From Aminobacter sp. HY435 (GTDB lineage: Bacteria; Pseudomonadota; Alphaproteobacteria; Rhizobiales; Rhizobiaceae), in assembly GCF_027568395.1 (NCBI RefSeq), contig NZ_JANKZL010000007.1, positions 124,001-188,000 of the forward strand: a DNA stretch of 64,000 nt, written 5' to 3'. This document shows positions 57,274 to 64,000 of this stretch, piece by piece. Each line of letters opens with the position of its first letter. Position 1 is the first letter of the stretch. The notes beneath the pieces are model-generated. The model was not told where the DNA came from. It made no database searches and saw nothing but the letters and a program-made list of their open reading frames with translations. The translations under genes were made by a program, and so were the position numbers.

Positions 57274-57375
57274 AGCGCAATTCCAGGAAAAGTGTGACGC
57301 GGTTTTCCGTTCGGAATTGCGTCAAAACAAGGAGATAGAGCGTTTTCGCGATTCGAAGAAAAGCGAAAATGCTCT
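57274..57375. repeat. Rhizobial interspersed palindromic repeat overlapping the hutC stop
   Basis: Two hairpins are adjacent. CGCAATTCC (57276-57284) pairs with GGAATTGCG (57313-57321). AGAGCGTTTTCGC (57337-57349) pairs, with one mismatch, with GCGAAAATGCTCT (57363-57375). The text closely resembles an intergenic repeat that I know from many Rhizobium/Mesorhizobium genomes. Its right arm includes part of the hutC stop codon (57374-57376). Confidence 0.7.
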
Positions 57376-58144
57376 AGCTGTCCGAAGGCGTGAAGCGGGC
57401 GACCACCGCATGCGCGTTGGCCGGATAGGTGAAATGCACATGCGTCACCGGATGCTCGGCGCTCCAGGTCCGGCGTTCGATGACAAGACAGGGCGCGCCC
57501 GGCGCGAGATTGAGGTCGGCCGCGATCTCGGCGGCGGCTGCGGTTGCCCGGATGACATGCTCGGCCGCGCTCCACGGGACGCGGTCAATCAGCCACGGAC
57601 CTGGCGCCGCCTCGGCGAAGCGCTCGTCGCCGGCGCCTGGCACCGCCGCGAGATTGATCAACCGGTCTTCCAGGCAAAACGGCCGCGAGCCGGCATAGTG
57701 CAGGCATTGCAGCGCCATGATCTGGCCCGGCGCCGAAGTGCCCAGGCCCAGTCTTTCGCGGTCGGATGCGGTCGCCCGTCGCTTGGACTGGGCAATCAAC
57801 TCGTAGCGGTAGGGCAGGCCGAGCGCCTCGACTTCGATGCGGATGTCGTGGATTTCGAGCACCGCCGCCTGCGACCGTGGCCGCCGCACGAAGCTGCCGG
57901 AGCGCCGTCGCCTTTCAATCAGCCCGGCCTTGGCCAGTTGTGACAGCGCCTTGTTCACCGTCATGCGCGAGCAGCCATACTGCTCGGTCAGTTCATGCTC
58001 GAAAGGGATGCGATAGCCCGGCTCCCATTCGCCCGAAACGATGCGGTCCCGGATGTCGTTGAGGATGCGCTGGTACAGTGACGGCGAGGCTTCCGCGCCC
58101 GCCGTATCGTCTGAAATTTCGGCTTCTCCAGTCGAATCAGCCAC
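57374..58144 (-). CDS. hutC: Histidine utilization repressor
   Basis: HutC is a GntR-family repressor of the hut genes that responds to urocanate. The 256-residue protein has a winged HTH (YQRILNDIRDRIVSGEWEPGYRIPFEHELTEQYGCSRMTVNKALSQLAKAG) and a UTRA effector domain with CLEDRLINLAAVPG and WLIDRVPWSAAEHVI. It lies 14 nt after hutF on the same strand. The stop codon is inside an interspersed repeat whose second hairpin could terminate the transcript. Confidence 0.95.
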   Translation of the reverse strand: MADSTGEAEISDDTAGAEASPSLYQRILNDIRDRIVSGEWEPGYRIPFEHELTEQYGCSRMTVNKALSQLAKAGLIERRRRSGSFVRRPRSQAAVLEIHDIRIEVEALGLPYRYELIAQSKRRATASDRERLGLGTSAPGQIMALQCLHYAGSRPFCLEDRLINLAAVPGAGDERFAEAAPGPWLIDRVPWSAAEHVIRATAAAAEIAADLNLAPGAPCLVIERRTWSAEHPVTHVHFTYPANAHAVVARFTPSDS

Positions 58145-58158
58145 AGAAACTCCTTCGC

Positions 58159-59511
58159 CTAAGCCGCGGACAGTTCAATCATCACGGCGCGGAACCTTGC
58201 CGCAATAGCCTCGCGGCGGAAATGTGCGCCGTTGGTCACAACCTTGCGGCCGCGGACCCAGACGCTGTCGATCCGGTCTGCGCCGGCAAAGATCGCGGCG
58301 TCGAGAATGGCGTCGCCGCTCTTGCCGGCGAGCGTCGGATGGTCGGCGTCGAGCGAGACCAGATCGGCCGCAGCGCCCTTGGTGACACCTGCGGGGCCTG
58401 CACCCAGGGCCTGCGCCGCGCCGGCAAGTGCCGCATCGAACAGCGCGCGTCCGGTCGACTGGCCGGCGGCGGCAAGCACATTGCGGGCGCGGTGGGCGAG
58501 GCGCTGCGAATATTCGAGCATGCGCAGCTCGCCGCCGACGCTGATCTCGACATTTGAATCCGAGCCGACACCGAACCTGCCGCCATGTTCGGCAAACAAA
58601 GGCGCCGAAAAGACGCCGTCGCCGAGATTGGCCTCGGTGATCGGGCACAGACCGGCCACAGCACCCGTGCGGGCCAGGGCGATCGTCTCCGTCTCGGTCA
58701 TGTGCGTGGCGTGGATCAGGCACCAGCGCCCGCTCACATTGGAGTGGCCGAGCAGCCATTCCACCGGGCGAGCGCCCGACCAGGCAATGCAGTCCTCCAC
58801 TTCCTTCACCTGCTCGGCGATGTGGATGTGGATCGGACCGCGCGTCATCGCGGTCACGGCGGCAAGCTCCTCCGGCGTCGCGGCGCGTAGGCTGTGCGGG
58901 GCGAGACCTAGCACTGCCCCATCGATGCCTTTCAGCGCTTCGCTGCATTTCTCAAAAAGCCTTGCGAAGCGATTCGTATCGTTGATGAATCGCCGCTGGC
59001 CGGGATTGGCCGGCGCGCCGCCGAAGCTCGAATGGGCGTAGAATACGGGTAGCAATGTCAGGCCGATGCCGGTTTCGGTCGAGGCGGCCGCGACGCGTTC
59101 GGCCATCTCGGCGATGTTGGCATAGGTGCTGCCGTCGCGGTCGTGGTGCAGATAGTGGAACTCGCCGACGCGGGTGAAGCCTGCTTCAAGCATTTCGACA
59201 TAGAGTTGTGCCGCCACCGCCTCGACCTGCTCCGGGGTCATCGACAGCGCGAACTTGTACATCACCTCGCGCCAGGACCAGAAGCTGTCGGTGGAAGGTC
59301 CGCGAATTTCGGCCAACCCCGCCATGCCGCGCTGGAAGGCGTGGCTGTGCAGGTTGGGCATGCCGGGGATGATAATGGCGTGGCGTTCGTCGCCGGGCTG
59401 CGGCGTTGCATCAGGCTGGACGGTGGAGACCATGCCGTCCGCTATCTCCAGTCTCACATTTTCCTGCCAGCCATCCGCCAGCAGCGCCCTCTGCGCATAG
59501 ATCGTCGCCAT
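58159..59511 (-). CDS. hutF: Formimidoylglutamate deiminase
   Basis: HutF converts N-formimino-L-glutamate to N-formyl-L-glutamate plus ammonia, the branch used with HutG. The 450-residue amidohydrolase has the metal motif PNLHSHAFQRGMAG, IHIHIAEQVKEVEDC, and the later HATHMTETE. ATG 59511 (MATIYAQRALLADGW) is preferred; 18 earlier codons are unlikely. It is divergent from hutI with a HutC-type operator between. Confidence 0.95.
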   Translation of the reverse strand: MATIYAQRALLADGWQENVRLEIADGMVSTVQPDATPQPGDERHAIIIPGMPNLHSHAFQRGMAGLAEIRGPSTDSFWSWREVMYKFALSMTPEQVEAVAAQLYVEMLEAGFTRVGEFHYLHHDRDGSTYANIAEMAERVAAASTETGIGLTLLPVFYAHSSFGGAPANPGQRRFINDTNRFARLFEKCSEALKGIDGAVLGLAPHSLRAATPEELAAVTAMTRGPIHIHIAEQVKEVEDCIAWSGARPVEWLLGHSNVSGRWCLIHATHMTETETIALARTGAVAGLCPITEANLGDGVFSAPLFAEHGGRFGVGSDSNVEISVGGELRMLEYSQRLAHRARNVLAAAGQSTGRALFDAALAGAAQALGAGPAGVTKGAAADLVSLDADHPTLAGKSGDAILDAAIFAGADRIDSVWVRGRKVVTNGAHFRREAIAARFRAVMIELSAA

Positions 59512-59565
59512 CGTTTTCCTCACCCTGTTTGCGACCCGCACGATACCACTTGCATCGCATTCCAA

Positions 59566-59579
59566 TATGTATATACATA
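59566..59579. promoter_or_regulatory. HutC-type operator between hutF and hutI
   Basis: TATGTATATACATA is a perfect 14-bp palindrome centred between the divergent hutF and hutI genes. Its core TGTATATACA matches known HutC/GntR-HutC operator cores. It lies 29 nt before the hutI start chosen here and 54 nt before hutF, so one repressor site can control both directions. Confidence 0.8.
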
Positions 59580-59607
59580 ATAGCAGTTGGAGGAAATGAA
59601 AAAGATC

Positions 59608-60831
59608 ATGGCTGGAGAGCAGTCAGCAGTGAGGATCTGGCGCAATGCGCGGCTGGCGACCCTCATCGAGGGGGCGCCGGATCTGGGCAGGGTGGAGCGG
59701 GGCGCGATTGCCGTTCGCGATGGGCGCATCGCCTTTGCCGGGCCTGAAGCCGACATGCCCGCCGATCTGGTGGTGGGCGCGGAGACCGTCGATTGTGCAG
59801 GCCGCTGGATCACACCCGGCCTGATCGATTGCCACACCCATCTCGTCCACGCCGGCAATCGCGCCAACGAGTTCGAGATGCGTCTTGCCGGCGCGACCTA
59901 TGAAGAGGTGGCGCGGGCGGGGGGCGGCATTATTTCCTCAGTCAAGGCGCTGCGTGCAGCCTCCGAAACCGATCTGGTGGCGCAATCCCTGCCGCGTCTC
60001 GATGCGCTGATCGCCGAAGGAGTGACGACCGTCGAGATCAAGTCCGGCTACGGCCTCGACATCGACAACGAAACCAAGTCGCTGCGCGCTGCGCGGCAGC
60101 TAGCCGGCAAGCGCCCGGTCACCGTTCGCACCACCTTCCTCGGCGCCCATGCGCTGCCGCCGGAAGCCAATGGTGACAAGGACGCTTATGTCGACCTCGT
60201 CGCCGGTCCGATGCTGGAGGCGATCGCCTCTCAGGGGCTCGCCGATGCGGTCGACGGATTCTGTGAAGGCATCGCGTTTTCGCCAGACCAGATGGCCCGC
60301 GTCTTCGATGCGGCCGTGGCCAAGGGCCTGCCGGTCAAGCTCCACGCCGACCAGCTGTCCAATCTCGGCGGCGCCGCACTTGCCGCCAGTTACGGCGCAC
60401 TGTCGGCCGATCATCTCGAATACACCGACGACGCGGGTGCCGCCGCAATGGCGAAAGCGGGCACGGTCGCCGTTATCCTGCCCGGCGCCTTCTACTTCAT
60501 CAGAGAGACGAAAAAGCCGCAGGTCGACCTGTTTCGCAAGCACGGGGTGAAAATGGCGGTCGCCACCGACAACAACCCCGGCACGTCGCCCCTCGCGTCG
60601 CTGCTTTTGACGATGAATATGGCGGCCACGCTGTTTGCGATGACCGTCGAGGAGTGCATCGCAGGCACCACCCGCGAAGCAGCGCGTGCGCTTGGGCTGT
60701 TGGCCGAAACCGGCACGCTCGAAGCAGGCAAATGGGCGGACATGGCCATCTGGGACATCGAGAGCCCGGCCGAACTTGTCTATCGCATGGGGTTCAACCC
60801 GCTCCATGCCCGTATCTGGAGAGGAAAATGA
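59608..60831 (+). CDS. hutI: Imidazolonepropionase
   Basis: HutI hydrolyses 4-imidazolone-5-propanoate to formiminoglutamate. The protein has the metal motif [45 protein letters not shown] and [19 protein letters not shown] 59608 is chosen. The Shine-Dalgarno GGAGGA at 59589-59594 is 13 nt upstream of it but only 1 nt before ATG 59596, so the true start could be either (407 or 411 residues). Stop and hutH start overlap by 4 nt. Confidence 0.93.
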   Translation: MAGEQSAVRIWRNARLATLIEGAPDLGRVERGAIAVRDGRIAFAGPEADMPADLVVGAETVDCAGRWITPGLIDCHTHLVHAGNRANEFEMRLAGATYEEVARAGGGIISSVKALRAASETDLVAQSLPRLDALIAEGVTTVEIKSGYGLDIDNETKSLRAARQLAGKRPVTVRTTFLGAHALPPEANGDKDAYVDLVAGPMLEAIASQGLADAVDGFCEGIAFSPDQMARVFDAAVAKGLPVKLHADQLSNLGGAALAASYGALSADHLEYTDDAGAAAMAKAGTVAVILPGAFYFIRETKKPQVDLFRKHGVKMAVATDNNPGTSPLASLLLTMNMAATLFAMTVEECIAGTTREAARALGLLAETGTLEAGKWADMAIWDIESPAELVYRMGFNPLHARIWRGK

Positions 60832-62372
60832 CCACGCTCGTTCTCAAGCCCGGTAGCGCAACGCTTGCCGATTGGCGTGCCATCTATCGTGGAGCCATCC
60901 CGCAGCTCGATCCGGCCTGCCGGCCCAGGATCAAGGCCAGCGCCGAGACGGTGGCGCGGATCGTCGCCAAGGGCGAACCGGTCTACGGCATCAATACTGG
61001 TTTCGGTAAGCTCGCCAGCGTTCGCATTCCGGCATCCGACCTCGAAACCCTGCAGCGCAACATCGTGCTCAGCCATGCCGCCGGCGTCGGCGAGGCGATG
61101 CCCGTCGCTGTTGCGCGCCTGATGATGGCGCTGAAACTCGCCAGCCTCGCACAGGGCGCTTCGGGCGTGCGCGAGCAGACCATCGACCTGCTGCAGCAAA
61201 TGCTTGCCAGGGACGTCATCCCGGTCGTCCCGGCGCAGGGCTCAGTCGGCGCGTCAGGCGATCTCGCACCGCTCTCGCATATGACTGCGACAATGATCGG
61301 CGTTGGCGATTGCCATACGCCGCACGGCATCGTGCCAGCCAAGGTGGCCTTCGTCACGCATGAACTCGAGCCGATCACGCTGGGTGCCAAGGAGGGGTTG
61401 GCGCTTCTCAACGGCACGCAGTTTTCGACGGCCTACGCGCTTGCCGCCCTGTTTGAGGCGGAAAACCTGTATCAGTCGGCGCTGGTCACCGGCGCGCTCT
61501 CGACCGACGCCGCCAAGGGCTCGGACGCGCCGTTCGATCCGCGCATCCATATGCTGCGCAAGCATCCAGGCCAGATCGAGACCGCCGACACGCTGCGCAA
61601 CCTGATGGCCGGCAGCGCCATTCGCGAAAGCCACCGGGTCGGTGACGAGCGTGTGCAGGACCCGTATTGCCTGCGTTGCCAACCACAGGTGATGGGCGCT
61701 GCGCTTACCTTGCTGCGCCAGGCGGCCGACACGCTCGGCACCGAAGCCAATGGCGTCACCGACAATCCGCTGATTTTCACCGAGGACGACACCGCACTGT
61801 CCGGCGGCAATTTCCACGCCGAACCGGTGGCCTTCGCCGCCGACATGATTGCGCTGGCCGTCTGCGAGATCGGCTCGTTGTCGGAACGCCGCATCGCCAT
61901 GCTTGTCGACCCGGCACTTTCGGGCATGCCGGCGTTCCTCACGCCGAAGCCCGGCCTCAACTCCGGCTTCATGATCCCGCAGGTCACGGCAGCGGCGCTC
62001 GTTTCCGAAAACAAGCAGAAGGCCTATCCGGCCAGCGTCGACTCGATCCCGACCTCGGCCAACCAGGAAGACCATGTTTCCATGGCCGCCCATGGCGCCC
62101 GCCGACTGCTTGGCATGATCGAAAACGCCAATGGCGTGCTCGGCATCGAGCTGCTTGCGGCAGCCCAGGGTTGTGACTTCCATGCGCCGCTCGCCTCCAG
62201 CGAAGCGCTCGAGGCGGTGCGCAAGATGGTGCGGGCCCAGGTGCCGCATCTCGACGACGACCGCCATTTCCATCCCGACATGGAGAAGGCCATCGCATTG
62301 GTTCGCTCAGGCGCGATTGTTGATGCAATCGCCGGCGTCGAACTGCCAGCAGTCTCGGGGGCGCCGGCATGA
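60828..62372 (+). CDS. hutH: Histidine ammonia-lyase
   Basis: HutH removes ammonia from histidine to give urocanate. The 514-residue protein has the MIO-forming Ala-Ser-Gly in [14 protein letters not shown], the Tyr in [15 protein letters not shown], and [13 protein letters not shown]. Length is normal. ATG overlaps the hutI stop (ATGA), and its stop overlaps hutG. Confidence 0.97.
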   Translation: MTTLVLKPGSATLADWRAIYRGAIPQLDPACRPRIKASAETVARIVAKGEPVYGINTGFGKLASVRIPASDLETLQRNIVLSHAAGVGEAMPVAVARLMMALKLASLAQGASGVREQTIDLLQQMLARDVIPVVPAQGSVGASGDLAPLSHMTATMIGVGDCHTPHGIVPAKVAFVTHELEPITLGAKEGLALLNGTQFSTAYALAALFEAENLYQSALVTGALSTDAAKGSDAPFDPRIHMLRKHPGQIETADTLRNLMAGSAIRESHRVGDERVQDPYCLRCQPQVMGAALTLLRQAADTLGTEANGVTDNPLIFTEDDTALSGGNFHAEPVAFAADMIALAVCEIGSLSERRIAMLVDPALSGMPAFLTPKPGLNSGFMIPQVTAAALVSENKQKAYPASVDSIPTSANQEDHVSMAAHGARRLLGMIENANGVLGIELLAAAQGCDFHAPLASSEALEAVRKMVRAQVPHLDDDRHFHPDMEKAIALVRSGAIVDAIAGVELPAVSGAPA

Positions 62373-63187
62373 GTGAAACCTCCTGGCTGGCGGTAAAGCG
62401 GGGCGATGCGCCGCTTCTGGTCAGCATTCCGCATACCGGAACCGACCTTGTCGGGCTCGATGATCGTTTCGTCACGACATGGCTTGCGCGCCGCGACACG
62501 GACTGGTGGATCGACAAGCTTTACGATTTCGCCGAAGGCCTTGGTGCGACAGTGGTGCGGACGTCCGTGTCGCGCTCGGTCATAGACGTCAACCGCGACC
62601 CTTCCGGCGCTTCGCTTTATCCGGGGCAGGCGACGACTGAGCTTTGCCCAACGACTACGTTCGACGGCGATGCACTCTACAAGGTGGAGCATCAGCCGGA
62701 CGCAGACGAGATAAACCGGCGTCGCGTTGCCTATTTCGAGCCCTATCACGCTGCCCTGGAGAGCGAAATCTCGCGCCTCCGCGCGCTGCATCCGAAGATC
62801 GTGCTCTATGACTGCCACTCGATCCGCTCGGTGATGCCACGCCTGTTCGATGGCCGGCTGCCGGTGTTCAATCTTGGCACCAACGACGGCACGAGCACCG
62901 ATCCGGTGCTGCAGGACAAGGTCGCTGCGATCATGGCCGGAACCGGCAGGCCGTGGGTGGTCAATGGCCGCTTCAAGGGTGGCTGGATCACCCGTCACCA
63001 TGGTCGTCCCTCCGAAGGGGTCCATGCCTTGCAGATGGAACTCGCCAATCGCGGCTACATGCTCGAGCCGGAAGGCAAGGGCGAACCGTCCAACTGGCCA
63101 GTGCCTTACGACGCCGAATTCTCCGCGCCGATCCGCGCGACGCTGACAGACATCCTCAAGACCGCGCTCGCCTGGGCGGGCAACTGA
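62369..63187 (+). CDS. hutG: N-formylglutamate deformylase
   Basis: HutG hydrolyses N-formyl-L-glutamate to formate and glutamate. The 272-residue protein belongs to the N-formylglutamate amidohydrolase family with [50 protein letters not shown] and [18 protein letters not shown]. It overlaps hutH by 4 nt and completes the HutF-HutG branch of histidine degradation. Confidence 0.95.
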   Translation: MSETSWLAVKRGDAPLLVSIPHTGTDLVGLDDRFVTTWLARRDTDWWIDKLYDFAEGLGATVVRTSVSRSVIDVNRDPSGASLYPGQATTELCPTTTFDGDALYKVEHQPDADEINRRRVAYFEPYHAALESEISRLRALHPKIVLYDCHSIRSVMPRLFDGRLPVFNLGTNDGTSTDPVLQDKVAAIMAGTGRPWVVNGRFKGGWITRHHGRPSEGVHALQMELANRGYMLEPEGKGEPSNWPVPYDAEFSAPIRATLTDILKTALAWAGN

Positions 63188-63210
63188 CACACGCCAAGGG
63201 AGGTTTCCGC

Positions 63211-64000
<790 letters not shown>

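Overview
The window is about 64 kb of high-GC (roughly 62-66% in most coding lines) alphaproteobacterial chromosome. Gene content points to the Hyphomicrobiales, most likely the Phyllobacteriaceae (Mesorhizobium/Aminobacter type). Supporting signs are a DUF4170-DUF374-waaA-lpxK run, a HrcA/CIRCE-controlled groESL operon, endonuclease-type MutL, a hut pathway through HutF and HutG, and a rhizobial-type interspersed palindromic repeat. The genus is an inference from family knowledge; no rRNA or tRNA gene was seen.

Layout. 1-7 kb: two DoxX genes, fumarase C (fumC), a patatin-like lipoprotein, groEL-groES with promoter, CIRCE and terminator, and a secreted DsbA-like protein. 7-10.4 kb: marR-emrA-emrB efflux operon. 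10.4-20.7 kb: an orphan TadG-like von Willebrand protein, a HAD-IIA phosphatase, ribF, an HdeD-like membrane protein, MipA/OmpV, ileS, a small lipoprotein and tadA. 20.7-27.3 kb: an rluB-type pseudouridine synthase with a long repetitive N-terminus, rsmD, an active/inactive M16 protease pair and a second patatin. 27.3-34.5 kb: a MATE exporter, pmbA, a cysQ-like phosphatase, and the envelope genes DUF4170, DUF374 acyltransferase, waaA and lpxK.

34.5-38.1 kb: DUF2093 and mutL. A 1.1-kb low-GC insert sits exactly at the mutL start codon. It carries one unrecognised 360-residue gene with a HEPN-like C-terminus and is bounded by a 61-bp direct repeat of the first 20 mutL codons. The three differences between the copies are all synonymous. 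The foreign gene overlaps the stop of the residual mutL fragment and ends 1 nt before the restored mutL ATG, so it has been threaded into the mutL operon without breaking mutL. This is the most unusual feature of the window.

38.1-45.9 kb: two LysR-regulated catabolic units, each with a perfect inverted repeat in its promoter region: an MttB-family methyltransferase with a SnoaL-like protein and, past queF, an N-methylproline-demethylase-like flavoprotein; and glutaryl-CoA dehydrogenase (gcdH). 46-47.9 kb: two cupin paralogs flanking a deleted enolase-superfamily pseudogene. 48-53.6 kb: kbl-tdh threonine catabolism, an HPP membrane protein, a metallo-beta-lactamase-fold protein, a shortened and probably inactive FAH homolog, a DinB-like protein and a TIGR01244 phosphatase-like protein. 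53.9-56.7 kb: a zinc-type ABC transporter with His-rich ATPase and binding protein and a Zur-like box. 56.8-64 kb: ridA and a complete hut set, hutC-hutF divergent from hutI-hutH-hutG-hutU, around a HutC-type operator; hutU runs off the window end.
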